The notes beneath the pieces were generated by a model. It was not told where the DNA came from. It did not search any database and worked only from the letters and a program-made list of their open reading frames with translations. Positions 31,699 to 41,762 of a DNA stretch of 64,000 bases are shown piece by piece. The translations under genes and the position numbers were made by a program. The stretch lies in contig OV050030.1 of NCBI GenBank assembly GCA_920105625.2, positions 171,055,315 to 171,119,314 of the forward strand, in the 5' to 3' direction. The stretch is from Clusia tigrina. Its lineage: Eukaryota; Arthropoda; Insecta; Diptera; Clusiidae. Every line of letters begins with the position of its first letter. The stretch's first letter is position 1.

Positions 31699-32232
31699 CT
31701 AGTGAGTATTAAGAGGTCTAGAGGCAAAACTGATTGGATGTCCGTCTTGAGTTAAAACGGCGCCGATAGCAAAATTACTTGCATCAGTTATTAATGTGAA
31801 TTTCTTGTTAAAATTGGGATATCTCAAGATAGGATGATTTGTTATAATATATTTTAGTTTTTCAAATGACACAATGAAGTTGGGATCATTAGCATTTATT
31901 TTAGAATTTTTCTTTAGGCATTTTGTGAGTGGTTGGGCGATTTTGGCATAATTTTTTACAAACTTTCTGTAAAAACCAGTAATGCCTAGGAATGACTTTA
32001 TCTGCTTCTGGGTTGTAGGTAGTTTTAGTTTCTGAATTATTTCAACCTTGGCACGATTTGGTTTTACACCTTCAGGTGTTAAAATGTGACCAAGATATTC
32101 AGTTTCCTTTAGGAGAAAACTACATTTATTTACCTGAATTTTTAAGTTTGCTTCTTTCAGTTTATTTAAAATTTTTTGGATACTTAAGGTATGTTCTTTT
32201 ATTATTATTATTAATTCCATGACATTTGACAC
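31699..32232 (-). pseudogene. Element C Pol, RT thumb and start of RNase H
   Basis: Contains LKIQVNKCSFLLKETEYLGH, LTPEGVKPNRAKVE, FLGITGFYRKFVKNYAKIA and FTLITDASNFAIGAVLTQDG. This is the region after the YLDD box in gypsy RTs, leading to the first RNase H Asp. It is separated from the YLDD-containing part by an inserted LINE tail and ends at a stop near 31699. Confidence 0.85.
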
Positions 32233-32254
32233 AATAAAACTATACTTATGCTAA

Positions 32255-32545
32255 TAAAGTTAACTAAAAGACTTAATTATAAAAGAGTCAAATATCGCTC
32301 CTAGTCGGAGCATAGGGCAGTCACAAAAGCTCTCCAACGGTTTCTATCAGCAGCCAGGTGTCTTATTTCGTTCCAGGTGGCTCTGTGGTGACTTTCGGCA
32401 AGGATAGTGCGTACCCATGTTTGTCATGGGCGTCCTGCTTTCCGACTACCATGTGGGTTCCATTGAAAGGCCATCTTTGCAATGTTGGTGTCTTCTCTAC
32501 GCAGATTGTGCCCTATCTATGTTCTTTTAATGACGTGCTAAAAAT
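32255..32545 (-). mobile_element. RTE-type LINE 3' tail inserted in the RT of element C
   Basis: The minus strand encodes MAFQWNPHGSRKAGRP, a stop, then QTWVRTILAE, LAADRNRWRAFVTALCSD. This is the C-terminal end of ORF2 typical of RTE/BovB-like LINEs. It begins directly after the VVYLDDI codons of the gypsy RT, and an ATT-repeat (attattattatta) lies at the other junction. This looks like a 5'-truncated LINE insertion. Confidence 0.65.
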
Positions 32546-33090
32546 TTAGATGTCATCGAGGTAGACTACACAAATTTTGTTGATGTAGTTTCTCAAAATG
32601 GAATTCATCAACCTTTGAAAAGTTGACGGTGCATTTTTCAGTCCAAACGGCATTCTGACGTATTCATAATGCACGAATGGAGTTGAGAAAGCGGTTTTGT
32701 GCCTATCAGTAATTTTTACTGGAATTTGATGGAAACCCTTCGCTAAGTCTAGCGTCGTGAAATATTGGGGTTTCCCGAGTTTGTCTAATATATTCTCTAT
32801 ATTTGGCATTGGAAACTTGTCGCTGGTTGTAACCTCATTTAATTTTCTATAGTCTATTACTATACGCCATTGTTTTTTTTCCGAACTATCTGCCTTTTTT
32901 GGTACTATGCAAAGGAGGCTATTGAAAGGAGAATTGCTCTCTTTAATGATGCCTTGCTCTAATATTTGCGATATTTGTCTTTCTATTTCTTTTTCGTGTA
33001 CCTGGGGGTATCTGTAGTTTTTGCAGTAAATTGGGGAATCGATTGTTGTATTAATTTCATGTGTTACTATATCAGTCGCTGTTAGGTGGC
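32546..33090 (-). pseudogene. Element C Pol, RT palm and fingers
   Basis: Reads [50 protein letters not shown] and [10 protein letters not shown], containing the two catalytic regions of a gypsy RT. The upstream fingers (about 32820-33080) are in other frames with stops. Coding breaks after YLDD at the LINE tail. Confidence 0.85.
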
Positions 33091-33094
33091 TTTC

Positions 33095-33547
33095 TTATGT
33101 GTAAAATAAATCTTTGTACTTATTAAGTAGCTTTTCAATTTCATATTTTTCTTCTTTATTTAAATGGTTCAGGTTGAATAAAGGTTCATTAATTGCTTCT
33201 AAGGTACGTATTTCGTCTGCAATGTAAGGAAATTTTCTATTTTTGAATAACAATGTTTGATTATTAATGGTCAGAATCTCATTCTCTAAGTCAACCTTAG
33301 TATTAAGGGGTACTAGAAAATTTACTCCGATTATAGCATCGTATTTGCAACCAGTAAAATTAGCGACCTTCCAGGAGAAGGTTCCTGAGACATTAAATTC
33401 TCTAGGTATTGGTGTAATGATCCTGGTTGATATTTGGGTAAGCCCATTTATAGTCCTATACCAAAGTGTATTTGGCAAGGATTCTTCTTTAAAGGTGGTA
33501 AAAATATTTGGCTTAACGATACTAGTGTTTGACCCCGTATCGATCAA
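33095..33547 (-). pseudogene. Element C protease and pre-RT linker
   Basis: Begins MIDTGSNTSIVKP, the retropepsin catalytic motif, with CKYDAIIGVNFLVPL about 70 residues later as the C-terminal motif. The linker NHLNKEEKYEIEKLLNKYKD follows. Open for 150 residues. Confidence 0.82.
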
Positions 33548-33582
33548 ACATGTAAGTTTAGTTTTTTCTATAGTAATATCTA

Positions 33583-34842
33583 CTAGCGGTAATTTTGGTG
33601 TGGAGGCCCTGGGGAAAAATTTACATCATTTTCCACTACATTTCCTACTTCCATGAGCTCAAGGCTCGAACTTCGAGTGTTATTGCGATTGTTACTATTT
33701 TTTGAAATTCCTGTATTTCTACTTTGGCCTGAATTATTGTAGTAAGGTTGGTGCTGTCTTAAATTTTGACCAGAATTGTCAGAATGAGTTTGGGTAGTCC
33801 TTAAATTACTAGTATTGTTTGAAAAATTGCTATAATTATGTTGATTTTGACCATTTCTATAATTAAAGCGATTCTGGTCAGGCCTTGAAAATCCCGAATT
33901 AGTTCTTAAATTATTGTTAGCTTGGTGCTGATCAGGTCTGTTATTATTGATACTTTGGTATTGTTTAAAACGGTAGTTTTGATTATCGCTCTGCTTTTCA
34001 GTATAGTTATTTGAATTATACTGCCGAGAGTTTTGTATTTTATTTTGAGAATAGTTAAAATTATCAGTATATTTTTGATTGTAATTATTATGACTACCTT
34101 TGTTGTTATTAAAAATTTTATGATTTAAATCAATAGTTCTATAGCCATCTAGAAGCTTAAGTTTGTTAAATTTATCAAATATTTCTTTAATTGTTTTTTC
34201 ATTGTCGATATGGGCTCGGAATTGGAAATCCATTTTTTCTAATAGTAACTCAACTAGGTCTCTGTCAACTTTATTTGGACTATATATATTTGGTTTATTT
34301 TCGTCAAATTCGTATATCTCGTTTATTTCATACTTAGATTTTAAAAATATATCTAGAAGTTCTCTAAGATTTCTAACCTTTATAATTCTGCAGAAGTTGA
34401 AAATCTCTGCATAAGATTTGGTTGGCCGGAACTGTTGTTTTAGATTCTTTTTAGCATCTTCCCATGATGGATTGTTTCCTAGTTGTCTTATGCAACTGCC
34501 TGCCTCTCCGAGTAACTTCTCGTTGATAACAATTTGAATTCCATATTCGTATAGTTGCTGGTTGGTGCCGCATAGGTTTATTACTTGTTCCACATATTTT
34601 ATAAATGCTGTCAAATGGTGTCCCGTTCCAAAAGGTTTTAGCTGCCTGAATTGTTCGATGATGTATTTTGGGCTCCATGTAAATATTCCTTGCTGTTGTT
34701 GATTTTGCTGGCTTTGTTGATTTTGTAACTGAATATTTTGCAGCTCTATTTGTTGATTTTGTAGCTGCACCGTTGCTTCCTGCTGCTTCAGTACGGCTTC
34801 TAAATGTTATATCCTTTGCCTAAATTGTTCTTCGGCTGCCAT
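33583..34842 (-). pseudogene. Gag of gypsy element C
   Basis: The probable start is near 34842 (MAAEEQFRQRI), with a stop at about 34807. The main frame from 34770 runs 395 residues: a Gln-rich coiled-coil (LQNQQIELQNIQLQNQQ), a capsid-like core (TGHHLTAFIKYVEQVINL, SWEDAKKNLKQQFRPTKSY, DRDLVELLLEKMDFQFRAHI) and a long Asn/Gln/Tyr/Arg-rich tail. There is no CCHC knuckle, as usual in errantivirus Gag. Confidence 0.82.
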
Positions 34843-35094
34843 TTCTTTGTAATTAATGTTTCTGTTTGCGTCGTACTTATCGCGTTTTTTACTCATAAAT
34901 GTTATTTTTGAACTTATTGGATTACTATTTAGATTTATTAACGATAGTCTCTTTAGAGCCAGATTTAAGTTATTTTTAAAGTTCACTTTTTTTTTCTTTG
35001 AAAGAAATTGTAATTATCACCGAATTTACACAAACTTTCCAAAAAATGGTCTCTTTAGAGCCAAATTTAAGTGTCCGTGCAAGTAATTTCTAAG

Positions 35095-35108
35095 AACCGA
35101 CTGCGCCG
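35095..35108 (-). other. Primer-binding site of element C
   Basis: Directly inside the 5' LTR the minus strand reads ggcgcagtcggttc. This resembles the primer site of 17.6/297-type errantiviruses, which prime with tRNA-Ser. The tRNA identity is inferred from that resemblance. Confidence 0.55.
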
Positions 35109-35529
35109 GTTATGGTGTTAAATTAAAACTAGAATGTTTTCAATTCGATCTCTTCTCTGTCTTTATTACACCACTTCGATCTTAAGACTAACTTAAAATA
35201 TTTTCTCTACTCTATTTTACTATTCAAATTCGGTTGGCCTTGAAGTGCAAATCATGCCACCAAGCATATTTTGCGTTTGGAGCCTTAACTGCACTTGAGA
35301 CCATCCGCTATGCAATAACAAACACATACCGATAACGTTATTGCATAGAATGTGAATATTTTAACTAACGCAACTTGTTTACACACACATATATTTGTTG
35401 CTGTTTTCTACACTAAATAAAATAATATTATTTTATGATCGCAGTTCGGTGCATGCAAAAATGCGCCGAATCAGCGTCTTTACTTATTTCAATAAATGTG
35501 AGGGATCGGGTTGCGTTGGGGACTTAACT
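35109..35529 (-). repeat. 5' LTR of gypsy element C
   Basis: 421-bp LTR ending ttaact on the + strand and followed by the ctcg duplication. It is longer than the 3' LTR because the latter lost an internal segment. A TATA-like stretch (aaataatattatttta) lies near 35419-35434. Confidence 0.88.
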
Positions 35530-35878
35530 CTCGCGCGCAGTGTACTATCCGTTAGATTGCCATTTCCAAAATGGCGATACCATCCCATAAAAATGTCCAC
35601 CACTACGGCATTGCCATTGCTTTCAATGAAATTTTACAGATGGCAAACAATGAAAAATTGCCCGTGGAGACGTCGGGTAAAATGGTACGCAATTTATATA
35701 AAATATATTTAATAGGGCTCATAATTTTTTCATAATGTTCAAACTTCACAAAAATAACAATGAAAAAACTCTATTTGCAATTGTTTGCATATTTGTTTTG
35801 ATGGCATATTTCTATAATTTCAATTTTGACAGCTACTGAGGGAAAATTGTTTTAAAAAAATTTGTTCTTGCAGCCACA

Positions 35879-36680
35879 CTTGATGCAACGACACAGGTGG
35901 TGCAGATAAGTGACGTTTCCTAGCCTATTCTTTTTTGTTGTTCTCTTTCGGTCTCGGTTCTGTTAGATTATGAAAACCGGCGCCGCCAAAAAATATGCCG
36001 CGCTTTATTGAAAATAGCCAAACATAAAATTTTGCTGTGGTTATAAATTTTATTTATTTAATATTAATTGAAAATATGTAATAAAATGGGTAAATTTTGT
36101 GTAATATGCCGCAAAAGTTGGGGCAAAGAAAATGTGGTGTTTCAAAGTTCCAAGTGACGAGAATAGTCGTCAACGTTGGAGCAAAGCTAGTGGTGTTTCC
36201 TTACCCCAGCATGCGTTCGTTTGCGAAAAACATTTTTTAAAAAGTGATTTCATAAATGCTCCAGGAAGCAGTTTGCCTGGTGCATTAGTGCGGTTGTTAT
36301 CAGGTGCAGTGCCTTCCGTATTATTAAATATTAATACAAATGCGGAAATTAATGTCAGTGAAATTCACTCTCAAATGCTATTACGCTGGGTAAATTGTTG
36401 ATTTATACGAGTATATATTTATTAATTTAGGTATTTTTGGTTTTCCCTCTTGCTACATAAGAAGCTAAATTGAAAATTTATGAGAATAATAAAATCAGTT
36501 CATGAAACTAAAAAAATATCTCAGCCGTTATAAAACTAAAATATCAGCCGTCCTAGAAATTTTTCGCCGGTTACTACATATATTCTCATGCCTCCGGAAC
36601 CCGCCTGCTGACTATTTTGACAGAAGCGAGATCTGAAATCTCTCAAAATTTATCTGCACCACCTGTGTCGTTGCATCAAG
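35879..36680. mobile_element. P-superfamily element, 802 bp, perfect 31-bp TIRs
   Basis: The TIRs at 35879-35909 and 36650-36680 are exact inverted copies (outer end cttgatgcaacgacacaggt) and carry the tgatg...ggtgg pattern of Drosophila P-element TIRs, also 31 bp. The flanks are cagccaca (35871-35878) and cagccacc (36681-36688), an 8-bp duplication with one mismatch, as P elements make. The only coding content is a THAP domain, so it is a non-autonomous derivative. It is inserted in the A block of the A/B/C repeat. Confidence 0.88.
36085..36401 (+). pseudogene. THAP domain of the P-like element
   Basis: Starts MGKFCVICRKSWGKENVV (C-x2-C) and, after a 1-nt frameshift near 36145, continues FKVPSDENSRQRWSK, VCEKHF (C-x2-H) and PSVLLNINTN. 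C2CH zinc, Trp and a terminal PSxL-type motif define THAP, the DNA-binding domain at the N-terminus of P transposase. The frame ends at a stop at 36401, and the GTPase-like and catalytic domains are absent. It might act as a binding competitor if the frameshift is a sequence error. Confidence 0.75.
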
Positions 36681-36780
36681 CAGCCACCATAATTAAATTC
36701 ATCTTGGTTACAACACTGTTTCTTCCGAATTTCGACAATAAAACAGCCAGGAGAAACGCATCATAAAAGCAGCTGCGTCG

Positions 36781-37944
36781 AATCGTGTTTTAATGCAGGG
36801 ACATTTGTTAAACAAAATAAATATACTGGAAAAAGTTTTGTGTAATTTATTTTACTAAAAAATATATTAGTTTGCAAACGTTAATGAACCTTCGAAGTAA
36901 CGCTTAAGGAACGAAATGATCAATGTAATTTATATTAGAAAGAATCGGAGTGCATTTTCCACATTTTCTGCAAATACGAGGAAAAGAGAAAACAAAACAA
37001 TTATATCCCTAAGCTATACGGATGAAAAAAGAAGTTGACTAGTCATGACGACTGTAGTCAATTGTCAAACGCTATACTTAAAGAAAGAAAGGCAGTGTTC
37101 GAAATTTTTTATTTTGTCATTTTTATAATTTTTGTAGATACCAAGATATAAGTGCATTTAGAAGGAACAATATAGAGATGTAAGCGTATAAAAGTGGTTG
37201 CAGAAATAATGAAAAAGAAAGTACTGATTACAGAATTGGAATGGCGAAATAAATACAAAAATAGAAACAAAGACAAAAAGTGGAACAAATTAAAAATTTT
37301 GGTGTAAGAAATATATAAATAAAGTTTCTAAAAAATATCTGATACGTTGGAGAAAAACGACAAAAGCAGATAGTGAATTAAAGTAAGAAAACATTTGGCG
37401 CAGCTATAATATATGAAAGTGCGAAAGTATGAAATAGTTCGTCCGTGTTTTGCTTTATATAAATTTTTAATTTAATTAAAATACAAACTACCTCTTTTAT
37501 TTTTTCATAGTAATTATAGCTCTGCTTTGCGTTTGAGTTTTTTTTATTCACTACTTTAAATTAGAGAACACAACCAAATTTCTGTGCAAATTGAAATAAT
37601 GTCTTAAGAAAATAAACCTTTTAAGTTTCATTTAGTATTAGTAATATATTTATTACTTTTCGTTCTTATGTTTACAAGCCATAATATTTGCCGCACATAT
37701 TTTAGAGTTATTGTATGTATATGTTCTGATAATAGGTTACTATAATAAATATAACTTGTATTAATATTCAGTGATGTTATGCATTAATTGCTGTAGTTTG
37801 GTTTTCACTGAGAAAGTGAAAAAGTTGTACTTTTTAAATTTTTAATATATGGTATATTTAAGTTTAACTTTGTTCAAATAATTTAATTTAATAATTATTT
37901 TGAATAATTTTACTTAAGGAAAAAGCAAAGGCCTGTATTGTATA
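36781..37944 (+). other. Upstream region of Asx
   Basis: A+T-rich single-copy-looking DNA with no ORF of note. A possible untranslated exon could end at a GT donor at 37383 (aagtaaga), with an acceptor AG at 37917-37918 (tacttaag) 27 bp before the Asx ATG. These sites are consistent but not proven. Confidence 0.4.
37187..37194 (+). promoter_or_regulatory. Possible TATA box upstream of Asx
   Basis: TATAAAAG lies about 190 bp before the candidate untranslated-exon donor. In such an A+T-rich region a chance match is likely. Confidence 0.25.
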
Positions 37945-40432
37945 ATGAAAGAAATAAAGACGGATGCAACTGAATCACTTCAGCAAACAACACACATTTC
38001 TGGTATAACAACAGACAATCGTTTGTCACCATTTCGCCATAAACTGGACAGAAGGGACAGAATGGATGACAGCACTTTAGTAAATTTAATAGACGATGAT
38101 GATGAGAAAGATCCTTTAGCTTTAGATTCTTCACTAGAGCAGTCAAGGGTGCACTCGCCACAGCCATTGAGTGCCAAACATAGTCACAGTTTAAGGTTTG
38201 TTGAAATTTTTACTACTAATTTTAATATTAAATTAATACTGAATGGGTCAGGGAACATTTCAAATTGTATTATGAGTGATGGGAAAGTTTTTGCATTTTT
38301 TTTTAGTTCTACTTAATAAAATATAGAAGTTAATATTTTCTTTTATAGGCGCAATGTCCCTCGAATAATTGTCAAACCCGTACTACAGGAACTTAAATTA
38401 GTAGACACAACAACTATTACGGAAGCTACTATCAGTGGTACAGCAGCCTCACACATGGTTATTTCTACTAGCCGTAGTAGCAGTAGCCGCCGTATTCAAC
38501 AGCAAGCTATAGCAAAGACATCACCGTCGGAAGGGTCTTCATCTAACGCATTTCCCACTATAACAGCTATCACACAAGTTTCCACCATGCGGGAAGTGCT
38601 TGCGTCAATTCCAGGATTCAGTTTAAAACCCCGTAGGCGGTCTTCCAAAAAAATATCCACTGCTGCACAAATTGAACAAACAAAAGACGGAAAAATAGAT
38701 CTGGAAACACCAGATTCTATATTGGCGTCCACTAACTTGCGTGCCCTACTAAACAAACAAACGTTCTCAATGCTCCCACCCTTGTTCCAATATAATCTCA
38801 TCCAACTATTGCCAAATGTGGATCGTGAGGCTGTCGAAATAGAAAAGAAGAATTCACCCTCTTTGCCTATGGATGGAATAAGACTTGGATCATCAAGTTT
38901 GAACAATGAATTTTTTGCTCGCGCATGCCTAGAGTGGCGGGAACGTTTAGCAGAGGGTGAATTCACGCCTGAAAATCAAATGAGGCTGAAAACGGAAGCG
39001 GAGAGAGAAAAGAATAAACTAGACCCTTGGAAGCTTAAACACTTTGAACCCATTTGGGGTGAAAAATCAGCTAACCGAGCTAGTAGCAGTAATGCAAACA
39101 AAGAGAGAAGTGACAATTTGGGTGGTTTGAATACAATCAGAAATAGTGGCGACAAAAGTAATTGTACGCATTTAGCAGACCAAAAGCTAGAATTCAAATT
39201 GGAAACAAAAGGAGGCCTCTCGGCAACAGTCGAAAAGAGAAGTGCCTCAGCTACTGCGATTTCAGCAGAATTTTCAGATGTTAAGGAAGATATTATTATT
39301 CCTAATTCTGTTCTAACTCCGAAGAATAAACATTGTAAAGATATAATTAAAATTCAAGTTGAAGAAATTGCAGCTGAACTGCCTTACCAGCATAATCTAC
39401 AAGAAACCCTATCTGCTGCTTTAATTTGTGATAAAGAGACTGACAATAATTTAGAATTTGTAAGTTTTCATTATTCTTTCTTTTTTCACCAATCCAAAAT
39501 TTTTTTAAAATTCTATTAAACAGGATAGTTGTACAGATACTCCATCAGGCTTTGATATGCTTCGAATGCAGAACAGTGACAATACAACCACCGGGTTAGA
39601 AAAACGTGGTATAAAACGCCCATCTGGGAGTCCCGATAAACTCGATAATCATGGGGATACCCTGAACGGTACTGAAACCGATGCAGTAACAGGAGTAGGC
39701 ATGGAAGGCAAACTAATTAAAGTAGAAAGTGAAACTGAAAGTGCAAATGTTCCTAGTTATATCACCAATAATATAGATGAAATTGTAATAGAAAAAGCAT
39801 TTGAACAACATGTTAATGTTCAGGATACGCAAACACAATTACCTGTACGAAAAATGCATTGGAATAGCGATGGAAATAGATCTGAGACCCAAGAATATAT
39901 GAACGTTTCTTACCGTAAAAAACAGATGTTTCACAATAAAAAATGGTCTACAGCTGCAGGTAAAGTTCCACCGAATGAAATTTGTAAAACAAAATTACAG
40001 TATGTAGCACAGAGGAATTCCTCAGATATAAATCCAATGATTAACAGTACCTGTGATAGTATTCAGCCAATTTTATCTTCATCGTTACTGCCAATATCAG
40101 TTGACGTATTAAATGAGACTATGTTGAAGCATCCACAAAAAGAGAATCATTATGAGCAGAAGTTGGGCATATGCAACAATCCGTCTCTTGATGACGATGA
40201 ACAAATTGAACAAAAATTTGTCGATGCTGAAAATTACGTATTGGAATCTGGCGAGGTTAGCACGGATGGTGGCGCAGGTAAACATTCCTGTTATTTAAAA
40301 TTAATTATTTTTAATGTACTTAAATTACAGAGGTGACAAGTGTGCGAATTTCAATACCTTCGTTATCTCCCAATAAGTCTAATTTAAAAGAAAGAGTATT
40401 TATTTTTTCTGGTTCACTTGATCATGGCCAAG
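37945..40432 (+). CDS. Asx: Additional sex combs, N-terminal exons (partial)
   Basis: Four coding exons: 37945-38195, 38349-39459, 39524-40277, 40331-40432. All introns have GT/AG ends and phases that join in frame; about 739 residues lie in the window. N-terminal motifs are VNLIDDDDEKDPLAL, HSLRRNVPRIIVKP across intron 1, and TMREVLASIPGFSLKPRRRS. The DEUBAD/ASXH domain lies at about residues 210-325: LRALLNKQTF, PPLFQYNLIQLLPNVD, the NEF motif in NNEFFARACLEWRERL (residues 270-272), TPENQ, and NKLDPWKLKHFEPIWGEK. Asx is the partner of the H2A deubiquitinase Calypso in the Polycomb PR-DUB complex and acts in the nucleus, with DEUBAD activating the enzyme. Exon 3 holds a KRPSGSPDK motif. The remaining exons, including the expected C-terminal PHD finger, are not found before 64000. 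Confidence 0.93.
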
Positions 40433-41755
40433 GTATGAAAATGCATAATACATAATCCTAGAGATGCATTATTTAACTTTACATTTGAATTCTTTGAATT
40501 GTACATTAAATATGTACCAGTAATTATTAACTGAAATAGGAATATAATGTGCGACTAACAAAATCTAAATCATAAAAATAGTTTTCTCTAAGTCAGTTAT
40601 TTATAGATAAATAATTATCAAAAAGAATTCAGAGGCTAGATTATTATTCTATATGTCCATAATAGCTTTAATTATTTTGTCAGGACCAAAACGTTTGTAT
40701 TCAGAGTATCAGACACCATAAGATACGATTTACGAGTGTAGTGTAAATTTTGAAAATAAATTTGAAAATTATATACCTTTGCAAGAAAAACTTTTTCCAG
40801 AAAGTTGGGAAAAATAAAAATGGTATAGAAATAGTTTAACGTAAAACAAATACAAAAAAATTAGGATCGATGTAACCTGGGTGTCTCATTAAAATCAATA
40901 TAAGCTTATAGCATTTTCTTCTCTACACAAAAAAGAGTTACTCTGCCATTGCATTCATACAATCATCTCAATCAGAGTACAACACTGTCTACCCTGTCGC
41001 TGAATGACAGGGTAGAAAATGTAACATTTTCGCAAGCACTCAGTGTAACATTTTCACAAAAGAAATCACAGCCGTGACACAGGTTTACACTTATTTGAGA
41101 AAAGAACACAAAACATACGCACTGTAAGGCAAGTGTAACATTTTTCTCGTAGAAAAGAAAACGCTATTACTATTTGTTCATACGTATTTTTTATTTTTTA
41201 TTGAATTTTAGAAAGATCTATATTAAAATTATTATTTTTTTAAAATAAAATTATTTGTATGCACCAATGGTAATTAGCAATCATAATTTATAGAATCCGA
41301 AATCGGGAAATCCTCATTTCTAACACTTTCGTCATTATTTAGAATTTGATTATTCCATATGTCTATGTTGGTTTAATTATTTGCTGATATATGTACTTTA
41401 TTTATATATTGATAATTCTAAGGACTATTTCATTTCTTTTGGAAATGTGTTTTTAACTCGCTTATATTTTCTTAATATGCTGTTTACTTCTGAGTTTTGC
41501 ATTAGAGATGAACGATGCCGTTCTTTTAGAACAATGCCGTTATTGGTCTTTTTCAATTACTTTTTTAAGTCGTTGCCGCTTTCGTGAAATGAATGTTGTT
41601 CTCCTTATGATTAATAGATTTTGATATCAGTCATGATATCAATTCATGAAATTATTTTATTGAGCAAATATTTGTATTACTTTATTCAACATATTTATCA
41701 CAATAAACCGATGAGGCTAGAACACATAGTTTTTCTTGAATTACCAGGGATATTA
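40433..41755 (+). other. Start of Asx intron 4
   Basis: Begins with the donor gtatga at 40433 and is A+T-rich with no coding similarity. It holds a hairpin at 40989-41015 and three tgtaacatttt motifs (near 41020, 41043 and 41130). Confidence 0.6.
40989..41015. repeat. Perfect 10-bp hairpin in Asx intron 4
   Basis: ctaccctgtc and gacagggtag flank a 7-nt loop (gctgaat). It is followed at once by aaaatgtaacattttcgc, itself a short palindrome. Function unknown. Confidence 0.6.
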
Positions 41756-41762
41756 GGTTAGG

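Larger units (their letters stand above)
28549..35529 (-). mobile_element. Errantivirus-like gypsy element C
   Basis: Complete layout on the minus strand: 5' LTR 35109-35529, PBS, gag, pol, env-like remnant, PPT, 3' LTR 28549-28829. The LTRs begin AGTTA and end TAACT-like on the minus strand, and the target ctcg is duplicated exactly (28545-28548 and 35530-35533). These features are typical of the gypsy/errantivirus group. It is old: the LTRs differ by substitutions and a deletion, and gag, pol and env all carry stops or frameshifts. Confidence 0.9.
22322..35677. mobile_element. Two-gene PIF/Harbinger transposon, hosting copia and gypsy insertions
   Basis: Flanked by TAA at 22319-22321 and 35678-35680, inside the C block of the A/B/C repeat. 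Joining the flanks restores a C block comparable with 13268-13335. The ends are imperfect inverted repeats (left ctgggcgttacgacaggcaa, right complement cccgacgtctccacgggcaa), matching at about 21 of 30 positions. Inside are a MADF-type gene on + and a DDE transposase on -, converging on a T-rich spacer. Copia (23052-26434) interrupts the first gene, and gypsy element C (28549-35529) lies beyond the transposase start. Without insertions it would be about 3 kb. Confidence 0.85.
13268..36780. repeat. Palindromic A/B/C repeat, expanded by nested insertions
   Basis: Three short blocks recur. C is ttatgagtctatttaac... with actttaagcagctc. B is ctccattcctctcaatttcg ... tacgaaattcaccttgcag. A, read inverted, is gagggaaaattg...ttgttcttgcagccac. 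In + orientation C-B-A spans 13268-13672 and C-B spans 14146-14314. Inverted C closes unit 2 at 21800-21889. In inverted orientation A-B spans about 22000-22321, C continues at 35678-35715, A runs to 35878 and B from 36689. When the inserted elements are removed these join precisely and leave only about 1.4 kb. It resembles a fold-back or MITE-like repeat with TIRs of about 65 bp. I do not recognise the family. Confidence 0.65.

Noticed and set aside
36085..36401. Independent host THAP-domain gene
   Set aside because: It lies wholly between perfect 31-bp P-type TIRs with an 8-bp duplication and is frameshifted, so it belongs to the transposon.
38196..38348. Frameshift in Asx between 38195 and 38349
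   Set aside because: GT/AG ends and matching phases make a normal 153-bp intron; the peptide joins as HSLRRNVPRIIVKP.
38496..38966. 156-codon minus-strand ORF
   Set aside because: It is antisense to the conserved Asx exon 2 that contains the DEUBAD domain.
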